Assembly (NCBI GenBank): GCA_047967505.1
Contig: CM106538.1
Source of the DNA: Dipteris shenzhenensis
Lineage: Eukaryota; Polypodiophyta; Polypodiopsida; Gleicheniales
Strand: one strand, 5' to 3'
Length of the DNA stretch: 64,000 nucleotides
Shown: piece by piece, positions 23,782-34,604 of the stretch
Position numbering within the stretch: the first letter of the stretch is position 1
Layout: every line of letters starts with the position of its first letter
The notes under the pieces: generated by a model
Database searches by the model: none
What the model saw: only the letters and a program-made list of their open reading frames with translations
What the model was told of the DNA's origin: nothing
Program-made: the position numbers and the translations under genes

Positions 23782-26712
23782 CTACTCCTCAGGATCGACT
23801 CTCATGCCAATAGTTGCAAGTATGCTCTCGTGATCCGCCACTACAAGGCGCCATCATGGAGTGGACGTTGCCTTGCGAGTGCGAACATGAGTCAAAGTAA
23901 TCTTGATCGCAACAAGAAGATGAGAATACATGTATGCCTCCTGATCCGCCATGTACTCCTAGGACTCAATATAGTGACCACGCCTTTGTATCTACTGAAA
24001 ATAGTGGCCACTTACGATCATGCTATGAGCATTGAAGTGCATCCCATGCCCATCCACTATATCCTCATTCATCAGCACACTCTTCACCATAGAGCATCGC
24101 AACAAGTAATAATCCACACCCTCCTCATTAGCCTCCGAAGCAATAATCGCGAAGATATCACTAATATGCAACATATCTATAAGCTGGTCATAATCTCTAG
24201 AGGAACTGAATCCCGCATCCTGATCATCATGTACCTCCTCCCAAGGCTAGAAGGGAGAAAGCACTCGCCGTGCCCATGGATCGGCCCATGGTATCATGGA
24301 GCACCCTCCCCAATCATTATCAATGCATGCAGAGCAAAAACATGCAAACCGTCAAGAAAAGATCGCGGGGTGAGACTCACCTATGCTCCTAATGGAATGG
24401 AAATCAAGAGTGCCAGATACTAAACGACAATCAAAAGGCCTAGACCGGCCAATCAAGACTCCCAATGTCCACGCATCAAAAATACTGGCTCACCACCCTA
24501 TCATTACGTGACTGAAATGAGGAGATAACACTAGTGGATAAGTGTTGGCTCCACCACTGCACCACATCATGTGCATCCTTGAAGTGATCGGCACTGTGAT
24601 GCAACTGGTATCGACGCAAAGCATGCTTCATGCAAGCACCTACACCATCGTGCTCTCCCTTACTCTGCCCTATCCCAAAGTAGCTCCATGTGATTGGAAT
24701 GCCTGTCTTATGGTGCCATCTATAGAACCAATAAAACTGTCTAGCAAATTTGAACTGACCACCATAGCCGTCTGACCAGATCCAGTGCCGCTGCCATGTG
24801 ACACCATGATCCCTCAAGAAACTATCATGCAAAGTCAAACAATGCTGCACAAAATGGGCATCATGTGATTGATCATCACCAATGTAGAAGTGATACTCTC
24901 GCACAATGATGCATGAGTGGTGCTATCAATGCCATCCACATGAGCCTATGCATGACGATAGCTAATGTGCACAAATATAGCAACTTGCAATATGGCATTG
25001 AAAAAAAATATGACTATTGAAATAATTCAATATAATGAGGCCATAAAAAAACCAATAACTCAATCACACATCACCTGTTCGGAGAAATAATACTCCGATT
25101 GGATCTCATGCTATGGTGCAAAAGTATAATTCTCTGCAAAGTCCACCACTGAGACAACCACCCCTATAGGAAATGTCCTCAAACATGCACGGAACTGACG
25201 ATCCTCCCACTTCGTAGTGTGCAAGTGGCGTATGTAGTGACCTATAGCTTCCCTCGAAAACTGTCAATGAATACAACACGTGGTGTCTCGTTCCCCACAA
25301 GCTGCAACCTCCTTGACTGTGCACCACCATCTAATGTTAAGGTACTGTACTCATACTGCTACTAACGAACCATTTGCACATCACAAGTATCTAGTGCAAC
25401 TCGTGGCACTCTAGCAAAGTCACCACACAAAGTACACCTGCCTTCCACACAATCAAGGGAGTGGAATAAAGCATCGCCATCTCATGTACACAATATGGAA
25501 TGAATGAAGTTGCGAGGGCTAGTAGGAACCACTCCCCTATGACCATCAAGGGAACAGAATATGTCATACATCAATCCAAAATCCACATGGTAGCGACAAC
25601 AGCATGTGTCACGCTCTTGAGAGCATCACACAAACCATGGCCTGCATCACTCAAATGACCTCTGCCCAATATTGAACTCCGGGTGTGCCTCTACAAACTG
25701 AGTGTACAACTCAGTCTGGGTACACTCGAAAAAACATGCACCATGCTCAATGTACACACTGCGTGACACCCTCTTCTGCAATGCCTTCTTGAACACCGGG
25801 GATGCTCTGTAATGCTCCTCCCAAAACTGTTGTATGAAGGAACTAGTGGAATCATCCAACAATCGATTGCTACGAGGTGCATGACCACTCGAAGCCCAAA
25901 GAGCATCAGTCTCACTATCCTCTAGACTCTCCCTCCTAATCATGCCTGCTCGCAATGTGCACGGGGTGTAATTTGAAGAAGACGTGAAGCGGTATGCACA
26001 TGGCCTATCATATGAGGTCTACTAATGGCAGCCACAATAGCATGACGTTCTGCCAAGGCATCACTGGAGTTCCTATGCTTAATAGAAGCATAGGGATGTC
26101 GAACACTGCTAAGGACCTCGCTACATACAACCCTATCTCTACGTGCACCAAGACTAGCAAGCCTCCTACACTCTACCAAGTCAGGGTGATCAATCAGGGA
26201 CGTGAGAAGAGAAGATTGCGAAGCTGGCATGAGGTCACTAAAAAAAGACCGCACAATCTTGCTAGTACAATGACGGATAGTGGACTTTGGCAAGTCACGT
26301 CATGAAGCAACATTGCTGCTACAAGGTGGGGCAAGGGGATCAATGGGAGATGGTAGGGTGGAGGGGGGCACCAAGGGGAAGGGGGGGAGGGGGAGGGGGG
26401 AGGGTGGAGGGGGAAGAGGTAGAGGTGGAGGCCAAAATTTAGGTGGCTAGGGGAACAACAGAGGTTGGAGGTAGGGCAGCGGATGAGGATGTGGAGGGGT
26501 GGACAATGAGGTGGGGGTGGGGGTGGGGGTGGAGGTGGGGGGTGGCATGTAGAGGTGGAGGTGGATTGGTGGTGGCAGCGCGAGCTCTAGCTCGAGGCTC
26601 TCTTGCGCTCATGAACCTTCCGCTTGCACTCCTCGTCAATGAGATTTGGCGGGGGGTACCTACATCTTTCACGTCTACTAGCTCTACGGCTTTGAGAACC
26701 CATTCTCAATGA
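23782..26712 (-). pseudogene. Putative transposase of the 10.5-kb element (SDG...GEHDG RNase-H-like domain)
   Basis: From a Met at 26712 the frame reads MGSQSRRASRRERCRY (basic start), then a Pro/Thr-rich low-complexity segment. Next: ERHAIVAAISRP (near 26050), FFECTQTELYTQF and VEAHPEFNIGQRSFE (25650-25735), a CVEGRC..C cysteine cluster near 25430, then REYHFYIGDDQSHDAHFVQHC, WIWSDGYGGQFK and GIGQSKGEHDGVGACMKHALRR (24900-24590), and a C-terminal part with EGVDYYLLRC, HAYMYSH-like and ADHESILATIGMR before the stop at 23782. The invariant-looking D (SDG) and E/D (GEHDG) suit an RNase-H-fold nuclease. I recall unnamed plant and animal proteins of this pattern; no function is established here. 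Many stops and frameshifts. Confidence 0.6.
26330..26560. repeat. G-rich low-complexity tract
   Basis: Runs of GGGGGAGG and GGTGGGGGTGGGGGT on the plus strand encode the Pro/His/Thr-rich linker of the minus-strand gene. It could form G-quadruplex, but that is only inferred from the G runs. Confidence 0.7.
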
Positions 26713-26964
26713 AAGTAGGATGGAAGGTGTGACAAAGTGATGGGGAGGCAAGAATGGCTAACAATGGGTGAAATGAACCAAAACGTGGTGTCTTATAGAG
26801 AGCCTCAACTCATCCACTAGATTGCTCTTAGATTGCTCTTGATGATTATTGGTGGAGAAGGTGCTAAGATTGAAATTAATTGGCTTGAATCCAACGTTAA
26901 TTTCGAATATTTGCATCGTTTGATTTTATTCCAGTTTTGTACCTCCAAATACCTTGATCATGGT

Positions 26965-27570
26965 CATAAACCTCGATCGAGGTATGCTATGCCTAGGTCA
27001 TATACCTCGATCGAGGTATTCAATGCCTCACGCAAGTCATAAACCTCGATCGAGCTACTTACATATACCTCGATCAAGGTATTCTATGCCTCACATAGGT
27101 CATAAACCTCGATCGAGGTATTATATGCATCGCACATCACGGTCATAAACCTCGATCGAGGTATTCTATGCCTCGCGCACATCGTGATGTGTATACATGT
27201 GGCTGATGGGGCACCATGCATGGTCATGATGTGACAATATGGTGTGGAATATATGAGTCTCTTCCATGACATGGAAATGTGATGTGGCATGATGAGTTGG
27301 CATTCATGAGGTGGTAGATTGACATGGCAAATTGAGGTGGAGGGATTGGTGATGTGGCAAAGTTGACGAGGTATGCCAAGGTGGCAAGGTGTGATGACAT
27401 GGCTCCAAGAGTTCCTATGATGTGGAATGATGAGGTGGCACATGTGGCTGATGTGGCAGTATGTGTGGCAGTGTAAGGTGACATGGCAAGGAGTGATGTC
27501 ACATCTCCTTGATCGAGGTATTCTATGCATCGCACATCACGATCATAAACCTCAATCGAGGTATTCAATG
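26965..27570. repeat. Right palindrome array, ATACCTCGATCGAGGTAT
   Basis: About eight copies or near copies (26969, 27001, 27039, 27064, 27103, 27148, near 27508, 27549), 250 bp and more upstream of the minus-strand gene start. Mirrors the array at 18448-18862. The last two copies belong to the 400-bp duplication. Confidence 0.9.
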
Positions 27571-27905
27571 CCTCGCGCACATCGTGATGTGTATACATGT
27601 GGCTGATGGGGCACCATGCATGGTCATGATGTGGCAATATGGTGTGGAATATATGAGTCTCTTCCATGACGTGGAAATGTGATGTGGCATGATGAGTTGG
27701 CATTCATGAGGTGGTAGATTGACATGGCAAATTGAGGTGGAGGTATTGGTGATGTGGCAAGGTTGACGAGGTATGCCAAGGTGGCAAGGTGTGATGACAT
27801 GGCTCCAAGAGTTCCTATGATGTGGAATGATGAGGTGGCACATGTGGCTGATGTGGTAGCATGTGTGGCAGTGTAAGGTGACATGGCAAGGAGTGATGTC
27901 ACATC
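27128..27905. repeat. Tandem duplication, exactly 400-bp period
   Basis: ATCGTGATGTGTATACATGTG begins at 27181 and again at 27581, and the two copies are nearly identical over most of their length, so the duplication is recent. Each is rich in GATGTGGCA phrases. Apparent His/Cys-rich minus-strand peptides here are translated repeat. Confidence 0.9.
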
Positions 27906-28047
27906 TCCTTGATGACATGGCACCATGCGGTCTAACAACATGGCATGGTTGCAAGGCAAAAATAGATGACTCAGACTTCTGCATGGGCAGCATGCACACT
28001 CCAAAGGCTTGCCACTAGGGTCGGTGATGCTCCTAGCCTCTACCTCA

Positions 28048-28091
28048 CCAAGCCTAATACCAAGCCTACCTTGTCTTGGTATTAGGCTTGG
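28048..28091. repeat. Perfect hairpin
   Basis: CAAGCCTAATACCAAG at 28049-28064 is exactly inverted at 28075-28090, with a 10-bp loop; one further pair extends it. It lies in the right, gene-free part of the 10.5-kb element. Confidence 0.9.
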
Positions 28092-28839
28092 GTGGCCCTT
28101 TTACCCCCAAAAAAGTGAGATTTCACTCTTGGAGGCCATATCGTATGTTTCCCTTACTCAAATTTAACCAAAATTTTTTCCTCTTATTCATCATGTGGAG
28201 GACTAAAAATATTGACATTTTTGAAGTGTTTGGTCATGTTTGAGAATTACTAGATTTATTTTTAATATTCTTTGTTGATCCTCTAAGGAGTAAAAGTAAA
28301 AATTAAACTTCAATCTTCCTAAAATTAACCGTTGGATTTGGGATTTGATGATTCAACCACACACCCTTATTTCCTACTAACCTTCCACCGAATTGGATTT
28401 GCTTAATTATTCAAAATACTAAAAAAATGTGGTATGCTACTAAAATGCATGTATTTTATGCCTTTATTTATTATAAATAATTATTTATAATTAGATAAAT
28501 CATTCAAAAAATTACCAATAAATCAAGTTAATGTAAAGAGACCACGTACAAAGTTTCAATAACATTTAATCTAAAATGAGTGAGAAATTTAGAATTTAAT
28601 ATGACACTCTCTCTTTGTGACAAAGGTGTGACTGCCCTTGAACCATGTCATGTGACACAAAGAAATTTTTTGTGTGCATCGAATTTTTGATCAGACTATA
28701 TGATTGTGTGCACAAGAGCATGTGTGATGTTGTGTCTAAAGACTTCAAAGACTAGATCCATAGGGAAGTAGGTGAGATTTGCATTTTTGTGTGCTAAAAA
28801 GCTTGTTTTCCACCTCCTAAGGATTGGGGAGTGAACAAA
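28092..28839. other. Gene-free right arm of the 10.5-kb transposon
   Basis: AT-rich, with no conserved frame, ending at the right terminal repeat. I see no further repeats in it. Confidence 0.5.
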
Positions 28840-28863
28840 AAGTGGACACCCTTAGCTTGCTAC

Positions 28864-30720
28864 TTCTCGGTTGTGATTTGTTGGACCCAGACTTTGATGG
28901 TCCACCCCAATGATGCCGATGGGGACATCAAGCTTAATTTCTATTTGTTCTGGGACTTTATTTTTTATGGGACAATCCATACAGGCATGTCCTATGCCAC
29001 AATCTTTGCAGAGTGGTTGGAAAGTAGCTAGGCTACCATGATGAGGGCACTCTGCAATCCGGTGATTTTCTCCACAACCGTAGCACTTGATTGGTGCATG
29101 ATATGTGTTGGGATGTACTTGATTTGCATAAACTAGTATTAGACCCTCTGCACCTTCTACATAGTACACTGGGTACTCAACTTCATACTCAAATGGCGAG
29201 TCTACTTCCTCGGCTTGTAATTGATGTATGGGAACTACCTGAGGAGCTGGATTTGGTGTTCTTGGATATGGCCATGGATTTGGATTCCTGAGTAGTTGTG
29301 GGACTTGTGTCCGAACGGGAATAAGATTTAGCCTCGGAGCTGGGGGCCACTTGTGCAAGTGCCAGTTGCCTGTATACTAGCATGGGTGCCACTTGGTATT
29401 TTTGAGGTCGAGGCGGGTTGTTGCGCATGTTGAAGATGAAGCTGTTCTCATCATGGCCATTGATGCCGTAGATATGGCACCACAACCTTGGCGGTAGATT
29501 TGCTCATGCAGTGATTTTGGCTCTTAGGACTGGGCACTCATTTGTTGTATGATTGACCATGCAGTGTGGACACCAAACATTTTCTAGCCGTGGATATGTC
29601 TGAGTTTGTAGCTAAGACATTTGAAGTTTTTGCTCCATGGCCTGCATCATGTCTTCTTGCAGCTTCAAGGTCATGGCCTCTAGGTGATCTTCATTTGATG
29701 CTTCGGTAGTGGCCTTTGATTTGCCCCTTTTCGAGTGCTTATCATGTGTACTAGATTTGCCATCATCACTGCTAGTGTCCGAGTCAGTCATGCCATCCTC
29801 GATGTTAATGGTTGCCGCATGAGCAGCACTAAACGTTTCATAGCTGCTTATCTTTTTCATATCCTTTCGAATTTTCTTTCTTAGACCTGTTATGAACCAT
29901 GCCATGATGTACTTTGCATCTAGGTGTGGGTCACATTTGGTGATTAGTATTTTCATCTTACCCAGGTATGTGCATACATCTTCTCAGTGGCCTTGTTCGA
30001 GCTTGTTGAGTTGGAGAGCGGGATCATCTTGCAGCCTCTCCATTTGAAAGCGTCTTTTAAATTCCATCTGACGTAGGTCCCATGTGGCATGCTCTTCCAC
30101 TAGAAGGTCTAGGTACCATTTAGATGCTTCATCAGTTAAGGCCATGGGAAACCAAGCCACCTTGGTTTCATGGGATTGATCGTCACCTGCTCGGCATGCG
30201 GCATCAAAATGCTGGAGGAAGCAGGCTGGATCTCCCCTACGATTATATTTGGGAAGTCCTAGTTTTCCCAAGGGGAGTGTGCTATGATTGTTCTTATTTC
30301 TTCGATTAAAGAAATTGTTAGCCATTGCGTCGAGGTCCATATCCCCATCATTGTCATGACGGCGTCCAACCATGTTGGGGCGTGGAGGAGTTATAGGGAG
30401 TGGTTGAATCTCAAGGGGGGATTCGAGGTAGAGGACTGGTGGGGGCAGTGGTTGCAGTGGAGTTATATGTGGATGTGGTGAGCATTGGAGTTGAAGGCTG
30501 CCCCATAGGCAGCACCTCACAACAAATAAAGGCGGGATCATCCCAAGGTAGAGGCACAATTTGGTGATGTTTGTGGGGAGGATTGAGGCTAGTAACAGGA
30601 CCAACATATGGAAATTGGTAGTGGGAAGGATTGAGGCTTACAACAGGGCTACCACATGGTGGTGAATACAATCCACAAGGGTTGCTAGCCTTACATGGTA
30701 CATGAAGGGGGCTATCTTGT
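28864..30720 (-). pseudogene. Ty3/gypsy gag
   Basis: Minus strand, in order: a Pro/Ser/Thr-rich start (30720-30400), the capsid region with KLGLPKYNRRGDPACFLQHF, WFPMALTDEASKWYL and EFKRRFQM (30270-30010), YIMAWFITGLRKKIRKDMKK near 29880, an acidic/Ser linker, then Cys/His clusters: WCPHCMVNHTTNECP (about 29550), CYGCGENHRIAECP (about 29070) and CKDCGIGHACMDCP (about 28990). Three knuckle-like clusters are more than usual. It stops at the inserted transposon and continues as the protease at 18350. In-frame stops near 29990, 29610 and 29500 break it. On the right an LTR-like repeat interrupts the N-terminus. Confidence 0.82.
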
Positions 30721-31376
30721 TCCCTTAAATAGGGGTGAGGCTGGTTGGTCTTCTGGCCAACTAGGTCGGCCAGTGCATACCCCCAAAAGGAGTTGCTATA
30801 GCCGCACGAAAAAGGGCTAGTGGGTCAGTTGGAGGGCCATGAAAGGTAGTCAAGAGGGCTAGCTGGTTAGTTGACTTTTGGGGGCATTTAGCCCTATAAA
30901 AGGGAGGCTTCTATGCCTCATTCCACATCCAATAGTTCAGCAAGCAGAGGAAGCAACAAGTTCCTCATACTTAGGCCTACATCTAAGATGGAAAGGAGGG
31001 CCAGAGGTGCTGTAGACTTTGCTCACTAGTTGGGGCTGCAGCCTAGGATATCTAATACAGGAGTAAGGTGTTGAGATCATAGACAGAGAGTCTACATAAG
31101 CTCGCGCTGAAGCATGTGGGCTCAGAGATCTATAGGTACCAAGCAGATAGCAGGAGAACGTTTTGGTAAGGATCAAAGAACCATGATTTGGTGGAACTCT
31201 AGATCTGTCTTGTGTATTGGGTCCATATCTTTAACAAATATATATTGTTTTGTTGGATTTTATATTCGGCTTGGATCATTGTCTATTTGCTAGTCTACAA
31301 CACATGTGAAGCACATTAAGGAAGTTTGTGATTCCACCACATGACACATTGTATGAGCTCTTGGGCTATTCTATCA
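30718..31376 (+). mobile_element. LTR-like sequence (family 2), second copy
   Basis: Shares ordered blocks with 3420-4333: CTATAAAAGGG promoter-like start near 30893, CAGAGAGTCTACATAAG, GGAGAACG, CATTGTCTATTTGCTAG and the CTATCA end. It begins where the minus-strand gag stops matching and is oriented against it, so it is a separate insertion and not the LTR of that gag. The left boundary is uncertain. Confidence 0.5.
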
Positions 31377-31377
31377 A

Positions 31378-31725
31378 GCAGGTGCATGGAAAAATAAACA
31401 ATTCAAAATTGTAAATAGTGTTGGATTTATTAAAATAGCTTTTCACATGCACAAATTGCACTTCTCCAAATTCTTCCATTTTAGGATGAAACTAGATACC
31501 AATACCAACCATTGTCAATGTTTTAAGACCACCATGCATTAGTCCCACTAGTTTGGATTCCAAATTTTCAATCCATTTGGGTTTCCAACAAATTAAAAAA
31601 AAGTTATGGAGCGTGCCCTCAAATGGGTATGCATCACTTTAGCATAACATTGGAGGCCTGTTAACCCATGCCTAATGTTCTCATTTAGGTGTGTCCTTGG
31701 GTTGAGGAGAAGCTCATGTAGTGTA
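31378..31725 (-). repeat. Interspersed repeat, inverted copy of 57531-57847
   Basis: GGTGCATGGAAAAATAAACAA to the end of the segment matches the reverse complement of 57531-57847, with shared phrases including GGGTATGCATCACTTTAGC and GTGTTGGATTTATTAAAAT. No intact coding is seen; the family is unknown. Confidence 0.85.
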
Positions 31726-32959
31726 CTTTTTTTTTTGGGTAGAAAAAAGTTTATAAAATAATATATCCACAAAGATATGATCAATACATAGTCTTTAGAG
31801 TAGAAAAGCCAACCCCCATGGGGTTTGGTAGTGCAATTGAGTCACATAAGAGATGCTATTTGATTGTGCATTATTTGGCTATTCTTAGAATACCTTGAAA
31901 GGATACTATTATGCATGATGGATCCCCTTCCTTATGACCACATGGGAGGCCATGTAATAGTTTCTCTTTGTTTCTCTTTCCTTAAAAAGGGTGGCCATGC
32001 ATTGTTCATCCTTTTTTCCCCCTATCTTTAAAAAAGAACTCAAAAAGAATGTGGCCATGCTTTTGGTGCCCCTGTTTTTTTTCTCTATCTTTTTAGAAAA
32101 TGGTGACCATAGTTTGAAGAAAAAATGGCAACCATGCATTTTCCATCCTTTTTGGAGTTTGAGGAAAAAAGGAAGGCCATGCTGCATTTGTTGCTCTTTT
32201 TTTTGCAAAGTCTAAAGAAGGGTGTAAAAATCTTAGTTGCCTTTTTTAGGGGATTGACAAGAAAAAGATTTGCCAAGATATGGCCGCTCTTAAACTTATG
32301 CTTAAAAGGTCAAAAAATTATAGGTGACCCTTTAAATTAAGGGTGCATCCAAAAGGAAAGCCATCAAAGCCATTCTTCAAGAAAGCAAAAAGTATAGTTT
32401 TTGGCCACACTTTTTGCATTGTCATGACACACATACACCCTTTTTTATGAAATGTCAAGAGAGACACACGTGCACACATGAACATAGGTGAGTGTGCATG
32501 CACACACATCCACGCACACACACAAATGTTAATCACATATATTATTTTTAAGGATTACGAAGCATTGAGTAGAGTACAAAGCATACTAATTTTCACATGA
32601 AGCATTAGTAATTACTTTGAAAGGTTCATGGATCAACAAATTGCAGTAGAAAATAGTGCAAACAAATGAGACACATGTTGGCCAAGTTAGTATATTTTGT
32701 TTCGTTATTAGTATTGCACTAATCATAACTTTTTTTTCAAATTAAAAAAAAATACATGTTAAAAAAATAATATAGCAATGATCTCTTTGCCTTCTTGAAA
32801 GTATCTTTGTAGGTGGTTGCTAAAAATAGAAGACAATGAGTAAAGATTTTACATAAGGATCCCAAGATAGTTGGAATAGGAAAGTAATTGGTTTGGATCC
32901 TACATTTATGGTTTTTGTTATTTTAATAGGAGTTGGTTATGTAGGAGATGAGGTTAAGG
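31726..32959. other. Unassigned AT-rich DNA with degenerate GGCCATGC repeats
   Basis: Between 31940 and 32260 a loose unit around GGCCATGCATTTTTCATCC recurs about seven times with runs of T and A. A CACACA-rich patch lies near 32460-32525. No gene is recognised. Confidence 0.5.
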
Positions 32960-33599
32960 CACAACAACACAAAGCACTCATAGACGAGCACACAGACATG
33001 TTTCCTTAACTTAAAAAAAAACTTACGGGTGCGTCTATTTGCACGTCTATAGACCCGCGTCTATAGGCACATCCATATAACAGACATACGTGCCTATAAA
33101 TGCGCTTTTAGATGCTATGTAAAAAAAAAAAAAAAGAAAGACATGTACATGGACGTGCTTATAGACACTCTACAGAATCTTTTTTTTTAATAAAAGTAGA
33201 ATTTTGTGTGATGGAACAGAATGCTGTGTATGTTGTGTATGCTATGTGGATACAAGAATCCCATTTCCACATTGTGCAATTCTATTCTTACAGCCAACCA
33301 CATTTTAATTAGCACGATTCCAAGCATGTCTATAGTCGATGATTACAATTTTGAATAAGACACTATAACTCTAAAACGTTTAGTTCAAGGCATTCATTGA
33401 TAGAACGTCACACAAGGAACTTTGAAAGCCAAAAAAAGAAAAGGAGTGTATATTAATTCATAGCCCAAAAAGTGCTTGTATGTACATATAGCATGAAGCC
33501 AAGCCACGTTCTGTGGCTTCAAGTATAAAAAATAAGAGGAGTGTATATACAAGAGAGGCATGAAGCCAAGTTAATGGCTTTAAGTACAAAAAAGAGTAG

Positions 33600-34604
33600 T
33601 AGCACTACTTCTATGACTTATCTAAGTTCTCCGCGTCCTCGCTCCCTTCTTCGCTCCCTTCTTCCTCATCTTTTTCCTCCTGATCAGCCCTAGGGCCCTG
33701 TAAATGAGAGGCAACATGTATCAATGTATGAAAAATCAAATCTTTATGTACAATATCGACATTATTTAATTACTTTTAAATACCTGGGGGGGCACTCCAA
33801 TAGCCTGGATATACTGCTCCTTAGTAATCAACCCATCATCATAGAAGTGTCTCCATGTATCTCATCTGTGATGGTGGCGGTGGTAGGCTGTCTCGATAGG
33901 AGTAGGGTACCTGCCCATGATATCAAGTTGTAAGATGACATAATTTGCGGAGGGGTTAGTACAAAGAAACAACCTCCCTTCGTGCCTCCAAGTGTTGTAG
34001 ACTGGGGTCCACTTTCGTTGACTTTATTGCTTTCTTCCACTCATGTTTGTGAGTGGTGTGGGGCTCGCCCGTTGGTGGTTGACCTCCCTCTCTCCTAGCA
34101 ATCTTGACTAGTGCGTGCCTCTTAAGCGAAGATATTTTATTGGCAAGTATCATAACAATCTTTGACTTTTTCCATTTATCTGTGAACTAAACATTGGGGG
34201 GATTGGGATACCTAGAGCGAACAACACTGATGGTCTCATCAGCCAACTTTTTTGGCTACTCCTTGTAGTGAATAAAACAATATTTGTAGTTATTAGCAAT
34301 TACAGAGCGCATGAAGGCCATGATGTCCTTCCCCCGTGCATCCATCAAGATGCCTCCTATTTGAGTGATGTCATAGAAGATCGTACCATTAGCCTATGGT
34401 ACGTTTGCATCGTTTGAATCATCCATGCCCCCACCATTACCACCCCCAAAGCACTGTGCCATGCATCCCCACTGCTCTCCCTGCTACTACTCCTGCTGCC
34501 TTGTCGTGTCGAGCTAGTACACTGGCCACTCATATCTGGAGAAGCAACTCTCGATTACACGGGAGTCCGTTGGTAGCTCTACGAGGCAAAAGGGCCTCCT
34601 GACC
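33600..34604 (-). pseudogene. TNPA-like gene fragment of copy A
   Basis: The minus strand gives KYEW/KHEWKK, EGGQPPTGEPHTTHKHEW and DPSLQHLEARREV, matching the gene of copy B, preceded by MAFMRSVIANNYKYCFIHY-like sequence near 34300. The 5' part of the gene is missing: it ends at the MITE at 34605, beyond which the sequence is a Ty1 gag. Several stops. Role as in other CACTA second proteins. Confidence 0.6.

Larger units (their letters stand above)
18360..28863. mobile_element. 10.5-kb TIR transposon with palindrome arrays, inserted in a Ty3 element
   Basis: The 24-bp end at 18360-18383 (GTAGCAAGC then TAAGGGTGTCCACTT) is exactly inverted at 28840-28863; with two mismatches the inverted repeat extends 5 bp outward. 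GGTT at 18351-18354 and 28869-28872 is a possible short target duplication. The left flank is the protease side and the right flank the gag side of one Ty3 polyprotein, and the flanking peptides join sensibly when the insert is removed. Inside are two genes facing each other (plus from 18875, minus from about 26712 to 23782), each preceded by an array of ATACCTCGATCGAGGTAT palindromes. Coding regions are decayed. The superfamily cannot be named by eye. Confidence 0.75.

Noticed and set aside
23677-24423. 248-codon plus-strand open frame
   Set aside because: It is antisense to the C-terminal part of the minus-strand transposase-like gene, whose motifs (DYYLLRC, DHESILATI) are the meaningful ones.
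18448-27570. Regularly spaced palindromic repeats resembling a CRISPR array
   Set aside because: Eukaryotic context, variable spacer lengths, degenerate repeats, no cas genes, and placement near transposon ends and promoters.
27084-28004. His/Cys-rich minus-strand frames suggestive of zinc-binding protein
   Set aside because: They are translations of the 400-bp tandem duplication (GATGTGGCA phrases), with no CCHH or CCCH spacing.
30718-31376. This LTR-like repeat as the 5' LTR of the adjacent Ty3 gag
   Set aside because: Its promoter-like box and its similarity to 3420-4333 place it on the plus strand, opposite to the gag, and no primer site lies between them.
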